The position numbers and the translations under genes were made by a program. Below the pieces are notes generated by a model. It was given only the letters and a program-made list of their open reading frames with translations. It made no database searches and was not told the DNA's origin. From Anastrepha obliqua (taxonomy: Eukaryota; Arthropoda; Insecta; Diptera; Tephritidae), in NCBI RefSeq assembly GCF_027943255.1, contig NC_072893.1, forward strand, positions 45,344,001 to 45,408,000: DNA of 64,000 nt. The letters run 5' to 3'. Of the stretch, positions 22,406-32,500 are shown piece by piece. The first letter of the stretch is position 1. Every line of letters starts with the position of its first letter.

Positions 22406-22649
22406 TTGGCGCAAGTCACAGTGCAGAGTGAGGCGCGTTAGTTAAATTAGCTGTACACTGGCTCGCGCAGTCAGAAAAACTTATCTTAAAAACTTTCCTA
22501 AGCCCAGTTGTAGAAATAGAAAAATTGCTTAAAAGTAACTTAAATGTCTGGCAAGAGCAACGTGGAAGGTCGTGCAATTTCCTTTCAAATGCCAACCGAC
22601 TTGTTTGTAAACATAACGATGCGTTAGCGAAGTTCAAATGATTTCACTA

Positions 22650-23460
22650 AAGGGTTCGGCACTTGAAGTGTTACCAATTAAAAAGGCCATAAATTTAATT
22701 TCGAAAATTACTTTTATTCAACTCAAAGTAAAAAATGTGTGAAAATAATATACGTTTATTAACATAAATGGTTACAAATTTAATATTCAAAATAATAGCC
22801 ATCGCTAGCGACACATTTTTCACAACTCTCAGGCAATTTGTGGATGCCGCGCCAAAAAAACTGAAGCGCTGCTCAGAAAAAGCGTGACCCCTCGATGCAA
22901 ACAAATGATAATCGGAAGGCGCCAAGTCTGGTTAGTAAGCATGCACCAGCGGTTTCCAATCGTACGTCTCTATCAATTCCCGGGTCGCTCTTGTTCGATG
23001 TGGTGGTGCATTGTCATCAAGTAAAATTACTTTGTGACGCCGATCGGCATATCCTGGACGTTTTCGGTGTACAGAGCTGTTCAAATCAGCCAATTGTCGT
23101 TGGTAGCGTGCACCGTCAACTGTTTCACCTGGTTTAAATAGCTCGTACCAAATCATACCATGCTAATCCCAGAAAACACACAGCATTGTCTTGCGGCCGA
23201 AGCGATTTGGTTTGGCCGTTGTTTTTTGCTTGTGGCCGGGCGGATCATACGATCGTTTACGCTTGGAATTGGAGAAATACACTCATTTTTTCGTCACCCG
23301 TAACGATTCGATGCAAAACAGACTTCCTTTTGAACCGGGAGAGCAGCATTTCACAAGTGTTTTCACGATGTCCGCAAATCGTAGTTTCAAGGCACGAAAT
23401 TCGGCATTTTTAGGAGCGACAAAAATGCATTGTTGTATGAAACATAACAAACAATGAACT
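22650..23460 (-). mobile_element. Mariner (DD34D type), internally deleted
   Basis: The 3' end is a TA-preceded terminus (TA 22648-22649, then AAGGGTTCGGCACTTGAAGT). A copy of this end also occurs at 34500-34578. The transposase remnant runs from an ATG at 23407 to a TAA at 22780-22782. The 5' end of the element was not located; inverted repeats at both ends could not be paired. Confidence 0.75.
22780..23407 (-). pseudogene. Mariner transposase pseudogene
   Basis: The first codons (MPNFVP, stop, NYDLR) are a mariner N-terminus. They jump directly to ENTCEMLLSRFKRKSVLHRI, so about 110-120 codons including the DNA-binding domain are deleted. Next come VTGDEK (first D), QDNAVCF for the usual KTMLCVFWD, GMIWYELFKPGETV, HKVILLDDNAPPHRTRATR (second D), LIETYDWKPLVHAY, a stop, PDLAPSDYHLF (third D), GIHKLPE-like sequence and a YYFE-like end. 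The D-D spacing is one codon short of 34. Frameshifts and stops show it is dead. Confidence 0.8.
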
Positions 23461-23559
23461 GAATATTGTTGACAGATGACAAACGAAAAAAGCAGGTATT
23501 TGGGAAGGTTTAAAAATTCTCCTAGCGACAACTATGGACTAATAGCTGAAAGTCTCATT

Positions 23560-24060
23560 TCATAGGTATATACCTGGTAAAATTAAGAATCAATCGCTCC
23601 ACAAGACTACCTTTTGCCTCGACTATGGCCTTGAGACGGTCCAGAAACGAATCGCAAGCAGCCCTACAATGGCCCACTCGCGGACAATGGCTTTCTTCAG
23701 CGCTTCGAGACTGGGGAATCTTTTATTTCGGACATTGCTTTCCAAAATGGCCCAAAGAGGATAATCTATCGGACTTGAGTCTGGTGAATTTGAGAGCCAT
23801 TGTGTGGATGCTATGAAGTTTGGAACGTTGTTTTGTAGCAGTCCTTGGTTCACTCGATTTTTGTGAGACGGTGTCGAGTCCCGTTAAAACGTCCATGCTC
23901 TGCCACCACAATGCTGGTCTGACCACGCCTTCAATGCAATCTCCAGAATAAATTTTCCGATAACATTTCGCATTTACCTTGTCGCCGAACTCGACGAAAA
24001 CGATTAGAGAGCGTCCATCTGCGGTTACGACGGCCCAAAACATTACCTGTGGCGGGTGCT
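23560..24060 (-). pseudogene. maT-like (DD37D) transposase, C-terminal part
   Basis: Minus-strand frames give MFWAVVTADGRSLIVFVEFG, VRPALWWQSMDV, then after a frame change DSTPSHKNRVNQGLLQNNVP, NFIASTQWLSNSPDSSPIDY, PLWAILESNVRNKRFPSLEA and LKKAIVREWA. I count exactly 37 residues between the second and third catalytic D, which points to the DD37D (maT) group. The residue before RD is a stop where FQQD is normal. The N-terminal half is absent here, and a matching N-terminal piece lies at 59190-59548. Confidence 0.8.
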
Positions 24061-24249
24061 GCCTCCTAGTGGTTTTTTTAAGTGAATTTTGGTGAAAATT
24101 TCAATATGTGTAGGTCCCCATACCCATTTTCCTTTTCAACTTATTTCTGGTGCTTTGAATTGAATTTCAAGGTTTGATGTATTAAAAGACGTTTAATAAA
24201 ATTTTATGGTGCATCTCGATCCGTAATATCCCTCAGTTATGAGTGGTTT

Positions 24250-24622
24250 TGGGCCTTTCCCGCAAAAGAGACAAAGGAGATAAATCTATTCAGGAGTTGG
24301 TTGGTTCGGTTAAGGGTGACCCCGCATCGGAGTGCCACATAGACCGCAAGGTGGGTCCGTTGTGTTGCCCTAGAGCTCATTATACGAGTATTATATGATT
24401 TCCCCACCTAACCGAGATTTTTATTATAGATTTTGGTCAAATATATTAATTCCTTTCGAGAATTTAATGAGAGATTCGATTTTCAGGTCCGAGAGTACTG
24501 AAAGATTGTCAATTGTTGGAGAGCGTAGAAGAGCGAGTCGACTTCTGGCTAGGCCGGGACAACTGCACAGCAAATGCCTGCTCGATTCTTCTTCAGGAGT
24601 TAGTAGATGAAAATATTTCACG
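24250..24622 (-). mobile_element. LINE 3' end (unassigned family)
   Basis: The minus frame at 24424-24621 reads EEESSRHLLCSCPGLARSRL and ends IDNLSVLSDLKIESLIKFSK, a C-terminal zinc-type region of an RNase H LINE. The downstream UTR (24300-24380) has GGGCAACACAACGGACCCAC, similar in style to the GGTATCACAACGG of family L2. Confidence 0.6.
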
Positions 24623-24629
24623 AAAATGC

Positions 24630-24770
24630 GCCCGCTGTTTCTTAAATATAACTGTTGAACACATCATATAACTAAAATGTGGGGATCACATAGTTTCCCA
24701 TGCCGATTCGCCATATGAAAGGGAGACCCTTGACATTGACGCTTACCTAAAATAAATTTCTGATCTAAGA
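24630..24770 (+). mobile_element. LINE C-terminal zinc-type fragment, opposite orientation
   Basis: The plus frame reads CARCFLNITVEHII, a stop, LKCGDHIVSHADSPYERETL and DIDAYLK. The C-x2-C...H...C pattern is the C-terminal motif of these LINEs. It sits head to head with the fragment ending at 24622. Confidence 0.5.
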
Positions 24771-24784
24771 ATTCAAAGCGCTAA

Positions 24785-24930
24785 ATTTTTTTTTTTTTTG
24801 GATTTTTTGTTTTTTTGCTCATTCCTATCAGAATCCTATGCCCGATCACGTAGCTGCAAATGCCGATGTGCCATTGCCACGAGAATGTGTAAAGAATAGG
24901 AGCTTTCACCACCTCTAAAAAATACATCCT
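24785..24930 (-). repeat. A-tailed retroposon 3' end
   Basis: On the minus strand this ends CATAGGATTCTGATAGGAAT then GAGC and a run of A, with T-rich DNA at 24788-24818. It looks like the tail of a poly-A retroposon. Its family was not identified. Confidence 0.35.
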
Positions 24931-25689
24931 CAAACTTTTAAGTCCGGTGTTCCTGTCTTTCTTGTCGGCCCCAGTCGGAATTTTTAATTATATTTAAAAA
25001 AATGTTCGAATTGTATTACGTGAGCAGCACCCATCCTTCTGTTTCTAACTCTTTCGCAACCATCTCGGATAATCATCTTTGAATTATCCTTGACTTATTC
25101 GTATTTAAAGGATTTTAAACATAGGGAGAGGCCATAGATAAGCCGATTTTAAAACGAAAGGAAAAGCAGTAAGTGGCTGGAGTAAGCGCTAATCAAATAT
25201 ATATATATCCCCAACAGCTGTGAGGGGGGAGAAAGAGGTTGGAAAAGTTGCAGCCTCCCTTCGAGCTTAATCAAATCTGGTCCAGATAGGTTAGGTCAGG
25301 TTAGCAAGCTCAGACCCACAACTTTTTATGCTGTTTAAAGCCCACTCAGCGGTTAAATTCTAGAAAAGGTAAAATAATCAAGAGTCCTCGTCTCTTCTGT
25401 GGTGAAGGGATATATAGCCTATAAGAGCCTCTGTTCATTCTTCTGCAAAAATTTATAAGATATAGCTCTCATAAAGAAGTCAACGTTAGTTTATTGATAT
25501 CTTAATGATATTTTTGAACCGATCGAAAATTTCACAGGGTATTAGGAAATCGGAATGAAATTCATAAACGATGCAATAACTTCCACGCTAGAGTTCCTAG
25601 AAATTTCATGATATCTATTTTAGGTCAGGCGTTCGGGGAGAGAGATCATCCATATATTGAACTTAACGCGAAAATCTGATATGCACATG

Positions 25690-26735
25690 GCTTGCGGATT
25701 TCAGGACTGATGCTAGTATCTTTGGGCCGAACTTTAAAAATCGATATTAATGGGCGGTTATCTCGCAGTCTTTCAAGCGGAGTTCCATGGCATAAACAAA
25801 TATTGATAAAGAATTCCTTCACTCTCCTCAATACTCCCCAAGGAAGGAACACCTTGTTGAGCTGTGCAACAGGGCAAGAAGATTATGACGTCAAAAAGCA
25901 GATGTCTGTCAGTGTCTACAAGAAGCCATGAACTTTGTTGTGGAAAACAGATGGAGAGGCAGATCTACATGTGTCTGCAGCAACAGCCAAGCTGCGCTCA
26001 TGGCCTTAGACAGCCCCCCAACCACTTCAAGGGTAGTTAAGTTCTGTAAATCCAGGCTGAACTATGTCGATAGGCATACTATGTAGATGCTGATGCTAAC
26101 ATAGGTCCCGGGACAAGTGGGTATAGCGGGTAACGAGATCTCTGACTCTTTAGCCAGAATGGGCTCTGAGACCAACTTCTTCTGCCACTCCCTTCTGCAG
26201 CCATCAAAGCCACGGTTAGCAAACGCGTTACTTTAACCCACAAACGAGCTTGGCAGGCTGAAAGCGGCTGCAGAGGGACAAAACTGACGTTACCTGTCAT
26301 GTCCGACCAACTGTCGCAGTTTCTCCCATCACTTAGCAGAGGGGACTGTAGGAGGCTGGTTGGACTGATGACGGGCCACTTTCTATGGGAACGGACATGG
26401 AAAAGGTGGGCATCTCAGACAGTGCACTCTGCCCAGCTTGAAGAGGAGGATGAAACGTCTGCCCAGCCTTCGCTCGATGACCAAAAAAAAAGGAAACAAA
26501 AAAGGTGTATGTCGACAGGTGGTCTGTCGTATGAATTCTGTGTCTTCTCAGCTGATATGTATCTTCCTTAATGTGGGCTTTGGTAAGCTCATAACTAGAA
26601 AGAAATCGAGTTCATTCGTACTAGATAGAGAGTTAAGGAAGAGAGGCAGGCAAAACAATTTATTCTCCTTTGTAGAAGACTGCTGAACCTGGAAAGCGGA
26701 GGCTTACGAGCTCTAACTGAACAATCTATGGGACA
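25690..26735 (+). mobile_element. LINE family L5: RNase H and C-terminus
   Basis: Broken plus frames give RLSRSLSSGVPW and NSFTLLNTPQG, then ENRWRGRSTCVC-SNSQAALMALDSP (RNase H third motif, with N in place of D), VPGQVGIAGNEISDSLARMG (H to Q in the GH motif), IKATVSKRVTLTHKRAWQAE, LSQFLPSLSRGDCRRLVGLM, TGHFLWERTW and EEEDET. The C-terminal zinc region is corrupted. This family differs from L2-L4 and appears only once in the window. Its 3' end meets the 3' end of a minus-strand L2 copy at about 26735. Confidence 0.65.
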
Positions 26736-26739
26736 CTGT

Positions 26740-27890
26740 TAGGTTAGGTCAGGTTAGGTAGAGATGATTGCCCAGAGAGTGAGCCCACTTGGACGAAGAA
26801 GTTTGGTTCATCCTTTGTGATACCATTGCAAGAGGGGGAAAAGAGGTGAAGAAAAAAGGATGACAAAAGGGAAAGGGATGGGGAAGGTTGAGTGTTTGTG
26901 GACTACGAGCGGTGACTAGTCTGCGGTTGTGTTAACCTCTTTATGTTGCTGATGAAATTCATCAGATGTTTGTTTTCAATACCTGCTATATCAGCAGGCG
27001 CAGAAAAGAAGTGACAACCAAGATGCTTGAATCTTAGTCCCGCGAGAGCTGGGCAGATAAGGAGCAGGTGCTGAGTTGATTCCACCTCATCCTCCATACA
27101 GCTGACGCAAAAAGGACTCGGAGTAATTCCGAGTCTCACGACATGTATACCCCGCGGACAGTGCCCCGTAAGGATGCCCAAGAAATTTGAGAGATGAGAT
27201 TTTGTCATCCTCAGAATATCCCTCGAATGCCTTCTATCCAAAAGTGGCCAGAAGGACTTCGCGACCTTACACGTTCTTGTACTTACCCAGCGCACGCTGA
27301 GTTGGTGCAAAGCCAATCATTCCAGGAGTAGAGCGCAGGTTGTCGAGGGGATCCCGATCCTCTCCTTTCGCGGGCACAAGTCCCTTGTCTAGCCAGCTCG
27401 TCGGCTTCGCAGTTTCCAGTAATGTCACTGTGACCAGGTACTCAAAAGAATTCTCATGCAATGGAGAGAGAGACTAGGCATTCCCTGACCAGTTTCGAAT
27501 GCACCATCATAGAGCCTAGGGCCCTAATTGCCGCTTGGCTATCGGAGTAAATATTTACCTCGTTAACAGTTATTACGCAAGTAAGTAGCCAGTCAGGTGC
27601 TTCTTTAATTGCGACCACCTCTGTTTGGAGCACACTGCAGGGATCCGGTTGAATTTCAGTCTGATGGGGAGCTCTTCGCAAAATACTCCTCCTGCAACCC
27701 CACCGTCCAACATCGAGCCATCCGTGAACAGTTAACTAGGCCCTGTCCCCGAGTGTATGAGACACTGTAGTCTTCGTTATTATTTCTGGCAATTGGAACC
27801 AGTAAATATAAACGTTTACTATTTTCAGGGGCGGAACAATGAAACACCAGAGTGCATCCTTTCATGGAAGGCGAAGACTTACACACCTCA
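26740..27890 (-). mobile_element. LINE family L2: RNase H, zinc motif and TAACC tail
   Basis: On the minus strand from 27890: VVAIKEAPDWLLTCVITVNE, VNIYSDSQAAIRALGSMMVH, a frame change, TSWLDKGLVPA, SVRWVSTRTCKVAKSFWPLL, LGILTGHCPRGIHVVRLGIT, PSPFCVSCMEDEVESTQHLL (zinc-type motif) and HLMNFISNIKRL, then a stop. The UTR contains GGTATCACAAAGGATGAACC and the tail is CCTAACCTGACCTAACC (26741-26760). It is inactive through frameshifts but shows the complete 3' organisation of the family. Confidence 0.8.
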
Positions 27891-29705
27891 AACTAAATGC
27901 CTGGCTAAAATTCCACTGCATTTCCTGCAGGGTTCGGCATAATCGCTGTATGACTTTCGTTTGTTTGTTGGAGGCTGCTAAAGGTGTTGCCGTTGGGAGC
28001 GCTCGGCACGTGGCCAATTGACACCGAGCAAAAGGTTATACTCACTGTTCTGTAGTCACATTATTCACAGAGTTATTATTGTTATTGTTGTTGCTATTTT
28101 TTTTTTTTTTTTGTCACTTTTATTCAAACATATGCACCACTCTTGTGTTCCTTGATGTACCTTTAATATTATTATTGCTTGCTATTTCAGCAATTTTATG
28201 CTTGTTTGTTTGTGGTTGTTGTAGTTGTTGTCATTGTCGTTAGTGTTGGCATTTGGCAAGTGTGTCAAAATTGCTTGAAACTTTCCAAAAATGTACGCAA
28301 AACTTTTTATACTACACCACTATTTTATTTATACGCAATCGCACACATACACACACACACTCACACTATCTCATATAGGTGTATTTGTTTATACATCTTT
28401 GTATTAGTTTTACTGCTATTCTTCTATCCAACAACCGGAGCAGTCAAGGATTCATGTTATTTAGCTGATTGCATCGCCACCACACTTCCTTTTCCAGTTC
28501 CACTTCCTTTTCCCGCTCATCACACTTCTGCCTGCCCACTTTCTTCATCCCTTCTCAGCTCTTCATTCGTCGTCGCACACTCGCTCGCTTCACGGCACGT
28601 CCACTCAAGCCAACTGACCGCTGCTAGTTCATCTACTTTACTTCATTTCGTCTGCCTGTGACATACGTCCGTGCGCTTCCTTTTACTATTTCCTGATTAT
28701 CCTGTCGCCATATCTGTGTTGTTGCTTTTCTGTATCCTTTTCAATTTTTCGCAACATGTACTTGCACAAGTCACCAGCCAGCAACATCTGCTTCAGTTGT
28801 AGTGCAAAAACTTTTGGCAATTTGGTAAATTTATTTTTTGTGTGCACTTCCTATTCACACACACTTACACACAGACGCACGGACACTGAGAGCGAAAGAA
28901 ATTGCATTTATTGTGATTGTTGTTATTTTGTAATAGTTGCTCCTGCTTCTTCTATGGCCTTTATTATTGTTATTATTATTGCTGTTTGCTAAGTTTGCAT
29001 TGAAAATGTACCGAATTAAGGTGAATGCATGAAAGTTTGTCAGAGTTTATAAGTTTACCAGGTAGTAAAAGCCATTATTTACAATGTAATGCCATGTAAT
29101 TGAAGGTATTTATATACTCGTATATAACTTTTAGTGCGTTTGTGTGTGTGTTCGCAGCCTACTGGTGATGCGCTCCTAGATGTTCAAGGTTCTTTTGACA
29201 GTTAAATCCTTATGAGGGAAAAGTTTTTATTATACCTGTAAGTGTTATCACTTCAAGGCTGCTTAAATGAAAGTTTTTTCTGCAAGTTTAATGATCTACA
29301 GAAATGTTTATAAGTGACTCGGTACTTGTGAGAGAACAAGCCTAATGTGGTTTAAAACAATAAGACCTCTGGAGCTGATAAGTCACTCAAAGCGCGAAGA
29401 TGAGGCGCTGGTAAGCCGAGCTAGGCTGTTTATAGCGGTATTGTGGTTTTTGGTCACAACTCCGCCGTCACTAATTTAAAATTTCAATTCTTGATTGTTT
29501 AGCTCTTATTGATTGATTTGCTCTTAAATAAAAGTGCTGCATACTGAGCGGTTCAAATTTGTTTCAAAAAATTATAGAACATGTAACTTATACTTTTATT
29601 AACTTTGTCATTTTATATTAATTGTTTACTGATACACACCCCGGTTGAGCGGCGCATGCATTTAGCTCATGCGTTGCATTTTTATTTATTTGCTGTGTTC
29701 AAAGT
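27891..29705. other. Spacer with T tracts and CA repeats
   Basis: Non-coding-looking DNA with poly-T at 28097-28112, GTTGTT repeats and ACACAC near 28340-28365. The ORF at 28179-28661 is built from these repeats and has no family features. Confidence 0.55.
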
Positions 29706-29708
29706 AAA

Positions 29709-29872
29709 GAAACTGCCTGTCTGCCGCGATGCCTGAATTTGGTGTCCGCACAAAACTAATCCAACTATGCAAAATGGAGTTGTTCAATACCATCAGCGCC
29801 GTCAGAATTATGAATGTCCTATCCGAGCCGTCTAATGACACCAAACAAGGTTCCAGACAGGTTGACCTGTAA
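29709..29872 (+). mobile_element. RTE-like LINE fragment (copy E)
   Basis: The plus sequence matches copy A at about positions 80-225, from the CTGTATGCCGC stretch to the CAGACAGGGTGACTC stretch, with many substitutions and an extra base pair of codons. It ends abruptly at the rosa-like piece at 29873. Confidence 0.7.
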
Positions 29873-30190
29873 AACAGTCGATCTTTAAGAACAGCATATC
29901 GCAAAATTCGTGATAGTTTTGATGGAAATAATCGTCCGAATGAGTTGACAATTCAAAGGTTGCTGAAAAAATTCAAGAAACTGGTTCTGTCGTGGATAGA
30001 AAAAGAGAGACAGGCTGGCAGAAGAAAAACTAGACCCTCTGTTGAGAATTTTGCTGCTGCAGCGCAAAGTGTTGCTGAACAACCCTCAACATCGATATCT
30101 CGACGTTCTCAAAAATTAGGCATTCATGAATAAACTATTTAGCGGATTTTATCTTCAGACGTGCTCACGGGGGACATTTAAATAATATAA
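29873..30190 (+). pseudogene. Rosa-like transposase with only N- and C-terminal ends
   Basis: The frame reads RTAYRKIRDSFDGNNRPNEL, TIQRLLKKFKK, RRKTRPSVENFAAAAQSVAE and QPSTSISRRSQKLGIHE, a helix-turn-helix N-terminus of the DD41D group. Right after two stops and RIL it continues with FRRAHGGHLNNIIFHI and a stop, which is the extreme C-terminus of the same transposase type. The catalytic core is therefore deleted. No paired termini were found. It is joined directly to the LINE fragment at 29709-29872. Confidence 0.65.
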
Positions 30191-30378
30191 TTTTTCACAT
30201 ATAATTGTTAAAAGCCGTATTTTGAATAAAAATAGTGAAATCTTGCAGAATCTAAATTTGTACATGTTTTGTTTTAAAACAAAATCTAAGCGCATCTTCT
30301 GAAAGTCTCTTTACATTCCAGCAAAAAAATTGTTTAATCCAGATAATGCAGTTTTTACATACTACGCTGCTTTTACTA

Positions 30379-31160
30379 CAAAGTGGCGCAAAATTAATCA
30401 TCCAAGTTTGGTTTTGAATAACTTTTCTATTACAATATATAAAAAAAAATATTTTGAGTAATAGGAATCCTGTCTGTCCTTTACGCCCTTTATTGCTTGT
30501 CTGTTTGTATACTTCAGTTGTCTAGTTCACAACTGTCAAATATGTTTGACCTACAACGCCATTTAAAAAAGTAAGGCGTTTTTCAATAGGTGCGCTTCAA
30601 CTTTTTTCCGATAGGGAGGGCGAACGACGCAATATTTTTTATTTTTCGCTTGTCATTTGTAAACTTTATTAGTATACATTTCATCATGGAATGCTACACA
30701 CTTGAGCAACGATTGCAAATCGTGCAAATTTTTTATGAAAATAATCGTTCTGTTGCTGCTACTTTAAGAGCATTACGGCCATTTTACGGTCCATTTAACA
30801 AGCCGTCCCGTTTTGGGGTTATGTGAAGTCATTGGTCTACAGTAACAAGCCGGCGACGATTGGTGAGCTCAGAGCCAATATTGAACGCGAAATTGCTGGA
30901 ATTTCGGCCGATTTATGCAAAAGAGTGGTCGAAAATTGGGTTCAACGATTGGACTTCGTAAAACGTGCACGCGGTGGTCATGCAAAAAAACTCGAATTTC
31001 ATACTTAAATGTATATGTTCAAACTCGATAATAAAAAAAAAATTAGTTAAAAAAGTCAAACCGTTTGTGTTTTATTCAAAAAAGTTCAAAAGTTGAAGCG
31101 CTCTTACTGAAAAACGCTTTATAAATCTTCCAATAAGGTAATTAATTTTGTGCCACTTTG
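30379..31160. mobile_element. TIR element CAAAGTGGCGCAAAATTAAT, TA-flanked
   Basis: The left end CAAAGTGGCGCAAAATTAAT (30379-30398) and right end (31141-31160, reverse complement CAAAGTGGCACAAAATTAAT) are inverted repeats. Each is flanked by TA (30377-30378, 31161-31162). This is a Tc1/mariner-type outer element, about 780 bp including the nested insertion at 30574-31119. Without that insertion it would be about 235 bp, a MITE. A lone end of the same family is at 55455-55481. Confidence 0.75.
30574..31119 (+). mobile_element. Mariner/rosa-type deletion derivative nested in a MITE
   Basis: The ends AGGCGTTTTTCAATAGGTGC and (reverse complement) AAGCGTTTTTCAGTAAGAGC are flanked by TA. The N-terminal coding start is MECYTLEQRLQIVQIFYENN (ATG at 30686), then RPFYGPFNKPSR. 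At about 30813 it jumps to a FWGYVK-like segment and continues KSLVYSNKPATIGELRANIE, CKRVVENWVQRLDFVKRARG, GHAKKLEFHT and a stop (31008). The catalytic core is deleted. The FWGYVK and GGH C-terminus resembles the DD41D copies. Confidence 0.8.
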
Positions 31161-31369
31161 TATGCTCTGCAGCACAGCATATGCAGCACTTACTCTTAAT
31201 CCTTTTGGACTATTTTCTGTGAGGCCATAGGTCATTGCAAAAGCAGTTTTTATGTAAGGAACTCAGAAAAAATAATTTTCAAAGTATATTAAACTCGGCA
31301 CAAAAAAGGGCTACAAATACTTGTATGCCTAACTCTAACTAAGCCTTTTACAAAATTCACAAAAAATTA

Positions 31370-32500
31370 TCAAAAGGGTTATATGATTTGAATTTAAAAA
31401 AAATCTTGAGCTTGAACGGCCCTGTCTAATTTAATATTTATTAAAGTTCGCCATCATTTCTGAGATTCGAAATTGAATTTTATTCCAAATAAGTGTTTAA
31501 TATAAATTTAAAAATAACTTAAGCTTGAAAGCCCCTGTGTAGTACAATATTCATTAAGATTCTTCATAAGTTTAGAGAATCCAAACTGAACTGCATTCAA
31601 AATATTTTGTAAGTCTCTGTCAAATAAAATATTCTTTAAAGCGCTTCATAATTTTTAAGATTCCAAATTCAAATTTAATTCAAAATAAATGTTTAATATA
31701 ATTTTAAAAATATTTGGAGCTTGAAAACCCCTGTATAGTACAATATTCATTAAAGTACTTCATAATTACTGAGGTTCTAAAATTTATTTTACTCAAAATG
31801 GGGGTTTAATATAAATTTAAAAACAGCTGAAGGTTGGAAGACCCTGTACAATACAATATGCATTAAGGTTTTTCATCATTTTTCAGATTCGCAATTTAAT
31901 TTTATTCAAAATATGTGTTTAATTTAAATTTAAAAATAACTGGAGCTTGAAAGACCCTATAAAGTGCAATACTTCATAATTTTTGAGGTTAGAAATTAAA
32001 CTTCCATTAAACACCAAAGACCCTGTAGAGTATAATACTACTCAAGGTTCTTTATTTTTGAGTTTCCAAATGTGATTTCTGTTGAAAATATTTATTGAAT
32101 TTAAATTGAAAAAAACTTAAGTTTGAAAGACCCTGTCGAATGCAATATTCGTTAAAGCGCTCTACAATTTTTGAGACTGAAAACTGAATTTCCATTCGAA
32201 ATATGTGTTTCATTTAAATTTAGAAAACTGGAGCTTGAAAGACCCTGTATAATTTTTTTTTTTTCCTTGTTCATTCCTCTCGGAAGCGTAGGGCCTCGAC
32301 AAGACTCTTCCATCGTACACGGTTCTGTACTGTTGTTTTTCCACCGCCTCATGAGATGTCGGCATCTGCAAGTTTTCTCAATGTGTGACCTATCCATCGC
32401 CACTTTCTGCGTTTGATTTGCCTAAGGATGGGTTCTAAGGAAACAAAAGTGGAGCTTGAATGGCCCTGTGCCATACATTATCATTATCTTTTTTTGAGAT
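31370..32500. repeat. Diverged tandem array, ~110-bp period
   Basis: About ten units share AGCTTGAAAGACCCTGT, a following ACAATATTCATTAAAG, then CTTCATAATTTTTGAG and AAATTTAATTTTATTCAAAA. Anchor starts are near 31411, 31524, 31720, 31833, 31946, 32015, 32122, 32234 and 32454. Spacing is mostly 112-113 bp. The array is interrupted at 32250-32445 by a LINE fragment. It looks like an old local satellite. Confidence 0.8.
32250..32445 (-). mobile_element. LINE L6-type C-terminus with A tail, inserted in satellite
   Basis: The minus strand reads ILRQIKRRKWRWIGHTLRKL and, after a frame change, TVQNRVRWKSLVEALRF. It ends TCTTGTCGAGGCCCT, then AATGAACAAGG and poly-A (32260-32251 on the plus strand as T). 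This is a typical C-terminal segment of the LINE type seen at 16136-17115. Internal coding sequence is deleted between the two motifs. The same 3' tail occurs on the SINE at 61571-62120. Confidence 0.7.

Noticed and set aside
28179..28661. 160-residue ORF with repeated VVV and HTHTHT stretches
   Set aside because: It translates simple repeats (GTT, ACAC) and lacks any domain, so it is not annotated as a gene.
31100..32500. CRISPR-like array of repeats and spacers
   Set aside because: The repeats are long, diverged and lack conserved short repeats with unique spacers. The DNA is eukaryotic and the array is satellite-like.
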